Shown here: in pieces, positions 7,291-15,323 of the stretch
Numbering within the stretch: position 1 is the stretch's first letter
Layout: each line of letters starts with the position of its first letter
Source: OLB16 sp964422415
GTDB taxonomy: Bacteria > Hinthialibacterota > Hinthialibacteria > OLB16
NCBI GenBank assembly: GCA_964422415.1
Contig: CAYRBI010000116.1
Coordinates: 1-19,182, forward strand
DNA: 19,182 nt
Direction: 5' to 3'
Program-made: the position numbers and the translations under genes
The notes under the pieces: generated by a model
Database searches by the model: none
Told to the model about the DNA's origin: nothing
The model's input: only the letters and a program-made list of their open reading frames with translations

Positions 7291-8598
7291 ATGTCTTTCC
7301 GTAGATTCCCGGTCCTGTTTGTCAGCCTGGTTGTTCTGGCCTGTTCATCGTCGTTTGCTCAAACCACCAGTGACAATCCACGCTTCACCGAGGTCGGGAG
7401 CAAGCTTGATCAGGGCGGGAGCCTGTATGTTTATCTGGATGTAAAGGAAAAAGTCCGTCAGATCTTCGAAACCGCCAAGGCCTTCATTCTAGCCTCGGAT
7501 GACAGTGAGGCCTCTAAGCAAGTCCTCACAATCGCCGAGCAGGTGATTGATTCTCTGGGACTTTTCGCTATCGAGGACATCGGAATCAGCGCGGCTCAGG
7601 TAGGGGAAAATTACCGTCTCAAAGACTATGTCCGGATTCCGGGCGAAAGGAAGGGTCTCTTCAAGGTTCTTGGTGGCGCTCCACATGCACTCGATATGAT
7701 GGGACAGGCCCCAGAGAACACGGTCTTGTTCCGGGGATTCGATTTCGATCTGTCCGCTTTGTATGAACTTGTCCGTGAGGTGGTTCTGAAGGTGGGTGGG
7801 CCGGAAGCATTGGTCAATGTAGATGAGACGCTCAAGAATGTGGGTGAACCCTTGAAGGCCGATGTGCCCGCGGTGATACGCAGCCTGTCCGGCAAGTGGT
7901 CTCTTTTCTTGGTTCTGGATGACGCCACCAAAGTTCCGGTTCCAGGTTTGGAGCCAGCGGTGCTTGTTTCCCGGCCTAGTCTGGGAATCGTGATTGGAAC
8001 TCAGGATGATACCCTTTACAGATCACTCGGTGGTCTGATCACCACCCCAGAACGGATTGAGACACTATCCAATGGGACCGAGGTTAAAATTCGTGACATC
8101 CCCGTCTCCTCTTCGGATGATATGGCCTTGTCTCCACGGCTTGCCTTTGATGGGAAGCAGGTCATTTTGGTATCACATGCGGAATTGTTGGATTTCTCGC
8201 TCGGACGAGCTACTAACAAGCCGACACTGGCTGACAACGCCGACTTCAAACGGTTCATGGCAGACCTTCCTCAGGAAGGAAATGATGTAGTGTTCCTCAG
8301 CCCGCGCTTGTGGACTACGGTGCAGACAGTGCTCAAGAGCATTTCCCCCGAATTGACCGGAGAAGGTCCCATGAATCCCAAGGCCATCGCCGCTCTAGTG
8401 GAGGGAACCCCACTGGCAACAGGACTTGTGGCAGTGCGTGTGAACGATCAAGGTGGCCTTTATGTGGCCGTGAGTTCCCCCTCCGAACTGGGACTCGCCA
8501 CCCTCTTGGGGGGTGGAAAACGGGCGGAGGCTGCACTCGAGGCGATCTTTGACAATACCCCTGAGGCAGCGGAAAAGGAGAAAACCGAGAAGCCTTAA
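7291..8598 (+). CDS. Secreted protein of unknown function (435 aa)
   Basis: I do not recognise the family. Residues 1-25 are a clear export signal (MSFRRFPVLFVSLVVLACSSSFAQ) with a signal-peptidase-I-like SFA|Q site; VLAC could alternatively be read as a lipobox. The mature part is a soluble mix of helices and strands with no Cys and no catalytic motif I can name. Two segments look repeated in style: strand-rich sections ending in NTVLFRGFDFDLSALYELV and NDVVFLSPRLWTTVQTVL, each followed by a long helix. This could be an internal duplication, as in extracytoplasmic DUF3352-like proteins, but I cannot confirm it. The C-terminus is charged and probably disordered (NTPEAAEKEKTEKP). It follows SMP-30 by about 145 nt, which includes a hairpin repeat, and ends 15 nt before a nested inverted-repeat element. 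Confidence 0.8.
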   Translation: MSFRRFPVLFVSLVVLACSSSFAQTTSDNPRFTEVGSKLDQGGSLYVYLDVKEKVRQIFETAKAFILASDDSEASKQVLTIAEQVIDSLGLFAIEDIGISAAQVGENYRLKDYVRIPGERKGLFKVLGGAPHALDMMGQAPENTVLFRGFDFDLSALYELVREVVLKVGGPEALVNVDETLKNVGEPLKADVPAVIRSLSGKWSLFLVLDDATKVPVPGLEPAVLVSRPSLGIVIGTQDDTLYRSLGGLITTPERIETLSNGTEVKIRDIPVSSSDDMALSPRLAFDGKQVILVSHAELLDFSLGRATNKPTLADNADFKRFMADLPQEGNDVVFLSPRLWTTVQTVLKSISPELTGEGPMNPKAIAALVEGTPLATGLVAVRVNDQGGLYVAVSSPSELGLATLLGGGKRAEAALEAIFDNTPEAAEKEKTEKP

Positions 8599-8613
8599 AT
8601 GGATGGGAGATCT

Positions 8614-8758
8614 GTTGTTAGCCGGGGGCAAGGCAACGGTATTCGATCACTCGTATGAATTGTAATGCCGCCGCCCCCGGTGGGTGTCACACCGGGGGCG
8701 GCGGTATTTAACCGCGAGGGACTGAGGAAACGGCCTTGCCTTGCCCCCGGCTAACAAC
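8614..8758. repeat. Composite nested inverted-repeat element, copy 1
   Basis: Outer arms of 23 nt (8614-8636 and 8736-8758) are perfect inverse complements and begin GTTGTTAGCCGGGGGCAAGG. Inside lies a 19-bp GC-rich stem (8664-8682 with 8690-8708, one G-T pair) closed by a 7-nt loop. Exactly 27 nt separate outer and inner arms on each side (8637-8663 and 8709-8735). The element occupies most of the 201-nt gap between the convergent 435-aa gene and addA. No T run and no clear target-site duplication is present. A second copy in inverse orientation lies at 16978-17149; the two share the outer arms, the inner arms and a 12-nt TTCGATCACTCG in one spacer. It is likely a dispersed non-autonomous element or structured intergenic repeat; no transposase gene is nearby. 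Confidence 0.85.
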
Positions 8759-8799
8759 GGAAAACGGACGAGGTGTGTCAAGCAATGGCCATTTGCCCA

Positions 8800-11700
8800 C
8801 TATGTGGACATCCTCTCCACCATCCAGTACATCCCCGGTGTGGTGAAGAACAAGCCGTGTTCTTTGACCTTCCCGCCGGTGGCTGCCTCCCAGGTGCGCG
8901 CGTAGTTCTCCAACTGCGGACGGTAGTATTCAATGAGGGCGGGCAGTTCGCTTTCCACCGCGTGGTCTGTTTTGTAGTCGACAATGACCCAGCCATCGGA
9001 CTCTTCAAAGACTAAATCCATCTGGCCACGCAGAATGGAGGGGATTTCTTCCTCGCCTTCCCGGACGATATGAAAGGGAACCTCGGCCAGGCAGTGAGGA
9101 CTCTGTTGGGCACGTTTCCAGATCTCCGACTGACGTACTGACTCCACGATTTCAACCGCATACGGGACAAGACTCACAGCCAGGTCATACTCCATGATTG
9201 CCGCATGGGCGGCGGAGTGCAGGTCACTGCCTGGATGCCTCATGGCGAGCTCCAACAGGGAATGAATCACGCTTCCCCAGTCCGGTCCAAGACCTCCGAC
9301 GCTGGATATGGCGGGGTGAGGAATCTTCGAGAGCTGCTTGGCTGCACTTATGCGGTAAGTGGCCGTGGTGGTCTTCTCCCAACGCTGGGCGATCTCTTGT
9401 GCGGCTGCCTTCCATGCTTCTGAGGGGATATCGAATACACCTGCTTGTTGTATTTGGGATACGGTGAGTTCGGAGAGGCGGGGAAATTCACTCAGGTGTT
9501 TCTTAAAGAAGTTCCAATGATTCTTCTCCTCGGATTTGTTACGAAGCGTGATTACGAGCTGGCTTCCCGCGCGGGTGGCGGCAACATAAAGGAGACGGGT
9601 CTCCTCCGCCGCTTTGAACTTCTGTTCCTCTTCATCGAGTTTCTCCCAGTTCACCGGTTGTGCGAGCACTTGGCTCCATCCACGACGCCCCGGTTCGGTA
9701 CTCACCGCGAGATAACCCAACACCCTCTCGCCGCCACGGGTCACATGCAGCACCACTGGGTGTTCTACCTTGCCAGTTGGATCCGCCAGGAACACAACCG
9801 GCGCCTCCAATCCCTTCACCTTATGCAGATTCATGATGCGGACTACATCGCCGGTGCCGGGACGAATGGAGATGGCATCCTGTTTTTCCTCCTCGGTCAC
9901 CAACCCTTGAAGTACCTCCACCAGGGTAGCAAAAGACCACAGCATCGCGTCGCGTGAGCGCAGGATCTCCACCGCTTTCGCGAGCGCACCGGCTTGTTCT
10001 TTCCCCCCCAGACGTGCCGCCGCTTGAGTCATCAGCCCCAGGTCATCGATGATGCGCTCAACCGCCACCACCACCGGCAAGGCATGGATCCATTGGGTAT
10101 ACCTCTTCAAGCGGCCATATACATCTTCGAAGGCAGCTGAGGTTTCATCATCCAGATTTTTGGGGACACCCGCTTGGAAATTGAATTTCCCGCCTACTTT
10201 GTGGAACTGGTACAATTGCGAGTCCGAGAGGCCGGACAATTCGCCCCGCAGGACAGTTACAAGAGCCACCGGATCATCGGGCCGTGACAACGCCACCAGG
10301 CAGTCAGTGAGTAACGCTAGATCCCGGGTTTCATTCAATCCAGTTCCCCCAGTCACTTCATGTGGAATCCCCCGCGCCCGCAAGGCCGCGGCATATTGGG
10401 ACAAGTGCTTCCGTCCACGGGTCACGATCAGGAAATCACTGGGACGTGCATGGGAACTGATCCCAGCGGTCACCTCCTTGGGAGAACGTGGCATGGGAAC
10501 CTTGTTCTTGATCGTGGATTCGATAAGAGCGGCGATCTGCATCGATTCCCATGCGACAATCGTCTCGTTCTGTTTGCAGTCATCAGGAATCTCCAGAACC
10601 GCGATGGAAGGCGTGTCCGGCTCGGTCACATCCACTCGTCCCGGCTGTAGATCCACATACTCTGGAGAGTAAGGATCATCCGGACCAGCGAATTGGCCTT
10701 GAAATACACTATTGGCCCATTTCAGGATGGAGGGCACGGTCCGGAAGTTGGAGGAGAGACGCACCACCTTGCCGTCCGTCTCCTCGATGATCTTACGGAC
10801 CTCGTTGTAGGTCTCGATATCCGCGCGCCGGAAACGGTAGATCGACTGCTTGGGATCTCCCACCACGAACAACGAGCCGGGCACTGGACGGCATTTCCGC
10901 CAATTGGTTTCATTGCCATCTCTAGCGGTCAACAACAGCATCACCTCGGCCTGGACCGGATCGGTGTCCTGGAACTCATCGACAAGGATGTGTGTGAACC
11001 GTTTCCGGAAATAGTCCCGGATGTTGGGCTTGTCACGCAGCAATCCCGCCGCGAGCATCAACAGATCTTGGAAATTGAGCAGCCCGTTGGTTTCTTTCAA
11101 CCGCTGGTATTCCCGGGCTCCCTCCTCAAGCACTTTCATCGCGGTCCCATAACGGTATTCACGCCATTGCCTCAAGAGAGGAGCGGCCACTGTCTCCGAG
11201 AATGCATCCATCCGGGCCTTCTCGGCCTTCGCCATCTCTTTGTCCGGCCATTGCTTCTGAATAATGCTGGCTGGATGAAACACTTCGAGAAGTTCCATGA
11301 TCTCAGAGATCTGTGATAGGTTCGTGTTCCGCAAGAAGCGTGGGATCTTGCGGTAAAGAGGAATCAAGTTGTCGTTGCCTGGTTCGCCTTGGATCTGGGG
11401 CAGGATCTCTTCGATGTGACGGACATATTCAACGATGTCCTTGATTACATTCTGAGTTTCGGGAAGGGGGACCGGCTCCGTGGGCCATTCCTCCACATCG
11501 GGATAGAGGACATAAGTCTCGTAGGCATATTTCAGATCGGGAAGGGATAGTCCCAATTCAACGAGATCATCCAGAACTGGGTCACTCTCCGCATGGAGAC
11601 GCACCGCCATCCGCCGCCAGGCCTGCTCGCGTAGGGAGGCATCGGCCTCCTCCTCGAGCTCCTGGAACTCCAGATCGATGCCCGCCTCCACGGGGCGTTC

Positions 11701-12054
11701 TCTCAAGAGCCTGCCGCAGAAGGAGTGTACCGTACCGATGAAGCATTGCTCCACACGGCTCAGGGCCTCGCTTAGGCATATCTTCTCATTCCCCATGGCG
11801 GTTTCGGCGGCACGTTTGAGTTCGAGCGCGAAGCGTCCGCGTAGCTCGGCGGCGGCTTTCCGGGTGAAGGTGACCGCCGCGAGGGTTCCAGTCTTGCACT
11901 TTCCCTCGGCCAGGAGACGTACCATGCGTCCCACCATGCAGGTGGTCTTCCCGGTTCCAGCCGCAGCCTCCACCAGGAGGGTGGTGTCCAACTGGCGCAG
12001 GATACTCTCCCGTGCGGCCTGATCTGGAAGAAGAGGCTGTGTGGTGTCAGTCAT
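8800..12054 (-). CDS. addA: UvrD/RecB-family helicase-nuclease, AddA-like
   Basis: This 1084-residue protein is the probable ATP-driven 3'-5' helicase and nuclease subunit of an AddAB-type complex that resects double-strand breaks for RecA loading. SF1 motifs appear in order: Walker A AAAGTGKTT (residues 30-38), HILVDEFQDTD (355-365), GDPKQSIYRFR (399-409), RLSSNFRTVPS (432-442), MNLHKVKGLE (741-750) and LLYVAATRAG (821-830). A C-terminal PD-(D/E)xK nuclease of the RecB/AddA type follows: GSVIH (H931), AEVPF (E991), GQMDLVF (D1013) and VDYKTD (D1026, K1028). ATG 12054 has GAGGGG 8 nt upstream and overlaps the addB stop by 8 nt. Length and both domains fit AddA rather than plain UvrD. A RecB identity is less likely because the upstream partner is AddB-like and no recC/recD is present. 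Confidence 0.9.
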   Translation of the reverse strand: MTDTTQPLLPDQAARESILRQLDTTLLVEAAAGTGKTTCMVGRMVRLLAEGKCKTGTLAAVTFTRKAAAELRGRFALELKRAAETAMGNEKICLSEALSRVEQCFIGTVHSFCGRLLRERPVEAGIDLEFQELEEEADASLREQAWRRMAVRLHAESDPVLDDLVELGLSLPDLKYAYETYVLYPDVEEWPTEPVPLPETQNVIKDIVEYVRHIEEILPQIQGEPGNDNLIPLYRKIPRFLRNTNLSQISEIMELLEVFHPASIIQKQWPDKEMAKAEKARMDAFSETVAAPLLRQWREYRYGTAMKVLEEGAREYQRLKETNGLLNFQDLLMLAAGLLRDKPNIRDYFRKRFTHILVDEFQDTDPVQAEVMLLLTARDGNETNWRKCRPVPGSLFVVGDPKQSIYRFRRADIETYNEVRKIIEETDGKVVRLSSNFRTVPSILKWANSVFQGQFAGPDDPYSPEYVDLQPGRVDVTEPDTPSIAVLEIPDDCKQNETIVAWESMQIAALIESTIKNKVPMPRSPKEVTAGISSHARPSDFLIVTRGRKHLSQYAAALRARGIPHEVTGGTGLNETRDLALLTDCLVALSRPDDPVALVTVLRGELSGLSDSQLYQFHKVGGKFNFQAGVPKNLDDETSAAFEDVYGRLKRYTQWIHALPVVVAVERIIDDLGLMTQAAARLGGKEQAGALAKAVEILRSRDAMLWSFATLVEVLQGLVTEEEKQDAISIRPGTGDVVRIMNLHKVKGLEAPVVFLADPTGKVEHPVVLHVTRGGERVLGYLAVSTEPGRRGWSQVLAQPVNWEKLDEEEQKFKAAEETRLLYVAATRAGSQLVITLRNKSEEKNHWNFFKKHLSEFPRLSELTVSQIQQAGVFDIPSEAWKAAAQEIAQRWEKTTTATYRISAAKQLSKIPHPAISSVGGLGPDWGSVIHSLLELAMRHPGSDLHSAAHAAIMEYDLAVSLVPYAVEIVESVRQSEIWKRAQQSPHCLAEVPFHIVREGEEEIPSILRGQMDLVFEESDGWVIVDYKTDHAVESELPALIEYYRPQLENYARTWEAATGGKVKEHGLFFTTPGMYWMVERMST

Positions 12055-15052
12055 TACTAATACCCCTCAATTCCCGCATGTGCGCCAACTCCTGATTCTC
12101 TGGGTTCTCCAGCTTTACCCGGCTCTGGCTCAGGACATCCTCTATTGGCGAACAGATGGGTCTGTAGTCACAGTAACGGCAATCATCTTCAGCATTCGTT
12201 GCCAGGAAGGCTCCACCGCTGACGATCCCGCAGAGTTGTTGAATGATCTCCATTCCTTCTTTTAGATCTTTTGCTTTCCAGGTGATCCGGTTTCCCCGCG
12301 CTCTCTTGCCTGGGAAGAAGAAACCAAAGTCCTCAACTGTCTCATTTTTCATGACGCTCTGTACCAACTCCACATAAAGCGCGTGCTGGATCAGGCGGCC
12401 TTGTTTGTAGGGCATGTCCTTTTCGTAATAGGAATCTCCTCCAGTCTTGTAGTCCCAGATCTGGATCTTTCCCTCCCGGGTCTGGTCGATCCGGTCGATC
12501 CGTCCGCGCGCCCGGAATGAAGATCCACCGGGGAGAGTGATCCGGATGGGCTCGGTGGTGTCCAACTCGGTGGGATTGTCTTGAGCATGTTGTCCCAGGG
12601 AAGCTTCGAGATAGACCGGGGTGCCTGTGTCCGCATACTTCTCCTCCTCGGTCAGGAACACGCGGGCCACGATCTCGAACTCACGTTTCTGCTTGGCATA
12701 CGCGGACTCGTTGAGAGGCGGAATGATTTTTTCCGCATGGGTGAGATGCTTGTTCAAGATTTCGAGCAAGGTTTCCCAATCGTTGGTCAAACTGGGTTTC
12801 TTCCCAATGCTAATAAAACCCGCCATGAATTCCCGGAAGACCTCATGGAGAAGGCTCCCCGTGGCGAGTGGATCGAGCCACACATCCGGGTCCAGAGCGG
12901 TCTCCTTGGGGAGTTCGATGTGCAGCACATAATGGAAGAAATAGGAGAGTGGGCACTTGCCGATCATCTGAAGCCCATGAGCCGATAACACTGGTCCCTC
13001 CGGCCGGCATGGATCGAGTTCATCCTGGATGCCCAGATACCCATCGTAGGAAGTGAAAACATCTCCGTTCCTGGAGGTGAGAGCTACAAGCCCCCGATGC
13101 AGGTGAGGGAAGCGTGCTGTGGCCACATCTAGGGCCGTGGTGTTCTCAGGACGGGAGGCCAGGTGGTACAGCCACCACTCGGTCTCGTTCAGGCAACGTG
13201 TTTCCGAGGTGGGGGCGAAGGAAATCGTCTCGATTTCCGCTGTCGTCTTCCCCTCATGTTGCTTTTCAATCAGCACTAGAAGCGCGGGCGCGGCGAACAA
13301 CTCACGGTCCTGGATCAGATCGCGGCAGGGGTAACTGAGTGTTACCGATCCCCTCTGGCGTGCAAGTAAACGTTGGAAACCTTCCATCCGTTCCTGCAAC
13401 CGTCCAGCGGAGGTGGCCAGATCCTGAGAGATCTTGTGTCGTTCACCATCCAGCAAGAGCGGATCTTGCGAACCGCCACCAGGGAAACGTCCATCCTCCA
13501 TCCCGAGGATGAAGGTGTATGGACGCCCCGAGTGGCCGCCGTTGGTCAGGCTGGAGACATGCGCATGACCGGGTTGAGGGCTGCTCCCCAGAAGATGGGC
13601 GCTGTCTTTCAGAGAGCCCAGCCATTCCCAGGGATCAAAGACAGTCTCCCCATTCACTGATGTGAGTAACTCCAGAACTTGATCGATCTCCTCTCTGAAC
13701 TCCTTGAGCGCATAGGCATCCAACTCTCCCGCTGACCTCGCGCAGTTCCCAAGGAAGCTCTTGGCGGATTGGATGACCTCTAATGGGGAGGCGCCTGGAC
13801 GGGGACAGGTATCGATGAGCCTTGCCACGATCTCTTTTAAGACACTCAGGGTTTCCTTGCTCTGACTGGTCCATTCCGTACGGCCGGGAAGAGGCTCACC
13901 CTCCTCGGTCTGGGTTAAAAGAGATGAGCGTGGGGCCTGCAGCGATTGGAGTTTCCACTCGATAGCCTTGAGGTAGCGGTCCTGTCCATGACCGATAGGG
14001 AGTGATTGAAGTGTATCGGCCAAGCGGGCGAATGAGACTTCCTGGGCCTGAGTGTCGAGTAACCCATCCCGGATCATGGCGGTCAGTACCGGCTGAAGGA
14101 ATTGATCCTGATGAATCCATTCCAGCCAGGCTGATAGGGCCCGCGCCGGACGCGAATACCGTGCGGGGATGCCCTCGGCAAAGGTTAGTTTGGGTACCGG
14201 TGGCTTCGCCTCATCCTCCGCCTCATATGGGTCTGGTTTCAACCGTTCGAAGAGCTCATAGAAGAGCGGGATGTAAGCTCCGGGATCGGTCACTATGATC
14301 TCAACCTGATCGAGCGGGAGCCTTTTTTCCAGGCAACGGCGTAACACCTCGCGGACTTCAGTGACCTCCCCCACGGCGCGGTAGAAGGATAAGGATGGTA
14401 TCTTGCCGGGAGAGTCTACCGGAAGCACTTTTCTTTGCTCCACCGGGAGAGCTTCGATGAGGTCTTTTTCCAGTCCACGCCATACCTGGTCTTCCGGGTA
14501 GATTACAATCCCCAGCGCCTCGCGAGTGGAGGCATCCTGATGCAACCGCTCCAAGGCAATTCTCAGGCAGCTGGCGTAATCCACCTTTTGTGTGTTCCGC
14601 AGCTCCTCTTCATAGGCTTTGAGTAATTGAACGATCTCCCGTCCCTTGGATTCCACCTCGAAATCCTTGGGCTTGAGTTTTGCGCCACTTCCGCCTGCCA
14701 ACCGGATCTGGAGCAGGGTCTGGTGCAGTTTCTCGTAGAATCTAGTGCTGGGTTGGACCGAGGCCAGGTAACTCTCCAGGCCAGGCTTGCACTGGGCCCA
14801 GACTCGTTCCATGAGAAAAACAGCCGCAAGGCGCGACAGCGGGGTCCGTCCGCTGGCCAGCAGCTCCGGCCCCGCCATATCCATTGCCAGCCCACGCAGG
14901 GTCTTGATATGCACATTGACCACCGGCTGGCCTGAGCGTGCTACCGACTCCAGCCATTGGTGGCCCACACGCAAACTGGGAGCGATAAGACGTTTCTCTT
15001 CGAGGAGGTGTGTATGGCATAGATCGCTGAGAGCGGCAATGAATGTGTTCAT
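12047..15052 (-). CDS. addB: AddB-like PD-(D/E)xK nuclease with Fe-S cysteines
   Basis: This 1001-residue protein is the probable second subunit of the AddAB complex. Its middle has the RecC/AddB-like inactive-helicase hallmark FILGMEDGRFPGGG then DPLLLDGER (residues 514-537). The C-terminal nuclease domain (PDDEXK_1 type) shows GSLLHEVF (H736), ARGRIDRID (D853) and IWDYKTG (D867, K869). Four cysteines laid out as in AddB 4Fe-4S sites are C700 (GKCPLSYFF), then C958, C961 and C967 in CRYCDYRPIC. The N-terminus (RLIAPSLRVGHQWL) lacks the Walker A motif that some AddB proteins carry, so ATPase activity should come only from AddA. The frame is open to 15199, but ATG 15052 starts the conserved-looking part. 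No good ribosome site is seen before it. The stop overlaps the addA start in ATGACTGA. Confidence 0.87.
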   Translation of the reverse strand: MNTFIAALSDLCHTHLLEEKRLIAPSLRVGHQWLESVARSGQPVVNVHIKTLRGLAMDMAGPELLASGRTPLSRLAAVFLMERVWAQCKPGLESYLASVQPSTRFYEKLHQTLLQIRLAGGSGAKLKPKDFEVESKGREIVQLLKAYEEELRNTQKVDYASCLRIALERLHQDASTREALGIVIYPEDQVWRGLEKDLIEALPVEQRKVLPVDSPGKIPSLSFYRAVGEVTEVREVLRRCLEKRLPLDQVEIIVTDPGAYIPLFYELFERLKPDPYEAEDEAKPPVPKLTFAEGIPARYSRPARALSAWLEWIHQDQFLQPVLTAMIRDGLLDTQAQEVSFARLADTLQSLPIGHGQDRYLKAIEWKLQSLQAPRSSLLTQTEEGEPLPGRTEWTSQSKETLSVLKEIVARLIDTCPRPGASPLEVIQSAKSFLGNCARSAGELDAYALKEFREEIDQVLELLTSVNGETVFDPWEWLGSLKDSAHLLGSSPQPGHAHVSSLTNGGHSGRPYTFILGMEDGRFPGGGSQDPLLLDGERHKISQDLATSAGRLQERMEGFQRLLARQRGSVTLSYPCRDLIQDRELFAAPALLVLIEKQHEGKTTAEIETISFAPTSETRCLNETEWWLYHLASRPENTTALDVATARFPHLHRGLVALTSRNGDVFTSYDGYLGIQDELDPCRPEGPVLSAHGLQMIGKCPLSYFFHYVLHIELPKETALDPDVWLDPLATGSLLHEVFREFMAGFISIGKKPSLTNDWETLLEILNKHLTHAEKIIPPLNESAYAKQKREFEIVARVFLTEEEKYADTGTPVYLEASLGQHAQDNPTELDTTEPIRITLPGGSSFRARGRIDRIDQTREGKIQIWDYKTGGDSYYEKDMPYKQGRLIQHALYVELVQSVMKNETVEDFGFFFPGKRARGNRITWKAKDLKEGMEIIQQLCGIVSGGAFLATNAEDDCRYCDYRPICSPIEDVLSQSRVKLENPENQELAHMRELRGISND

Positions 15053-15143
15053 GGAAACACGATAGAACAGGGGTATGACAAACCCAAGTGTCCATTTGGG
15101 AAAATGTGGGGATGAATGGAGTGGATTTTGTTTCCTGCCTCCA

Positions 15144-15303
15144 GTGTTGAATCGTGGAGTATGTGGAGGAGATGGAAACAGCGGAAGAAGTCGATCCACA
15201 CTGAGGACAGATCCCTCACCTGCCAGCCCGGATGAAACATGCCCCGCCTCTGGCCTCTACCTCCATGAACTCCACTTTCTCCACGTTCTCCACGATTCTA
15301 CAC
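15144..15303. repeat. Intergenic inverted repeat made of 9-bp CTCCACnnn units
   Basis: The arms at 15144-15168 and 15279-15303 match at 22 of 25 positions as inverse complements, separated by 110 nt. The right side is also a direct tandem of 9-nt units, CTCCACTTT-CTCCACGTT-CTCCACGAT (from about 15270), and the left arm carries two such units on the other strand. It lies in the 271-nt gap between the phosphodiesterase stop and the addB start. The rest of that gap holds no gene I can support. It could be the ends of a small element or a set of protein-binding sites upstream of addB. Confidence 0.5.
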
Positions 15304-15323
15304 ACACAAATCTCACCCGCGCC

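Noticed and set aside
8664..8708. Intrinsic transcription terminator
   Set aside because: The inner GC-rich stem is strong but has no following T run on either strand, and the same structure occurs between divergent genes in copy 2. It may still slow polymerase, but that is not supported by sequence.
8614..8758. Integron attC-like site
   Set aside because: The TTGTTA and TAACAA ends are suggestive, but they are in the reverse order to attC (which starts with a TAACAA-type box and ends with TTGTTA), the structure is nearly perfectly symmetrical, and no integrase or cassette array is present.
15053..15199. 49-codon N-terminal extension of addB
   Set aside because: The extension is Pro/His-rich without similarity to the AddB start and runs through the left arm of the inverted repeat; ATG 15052 begins the conserved-looking part.
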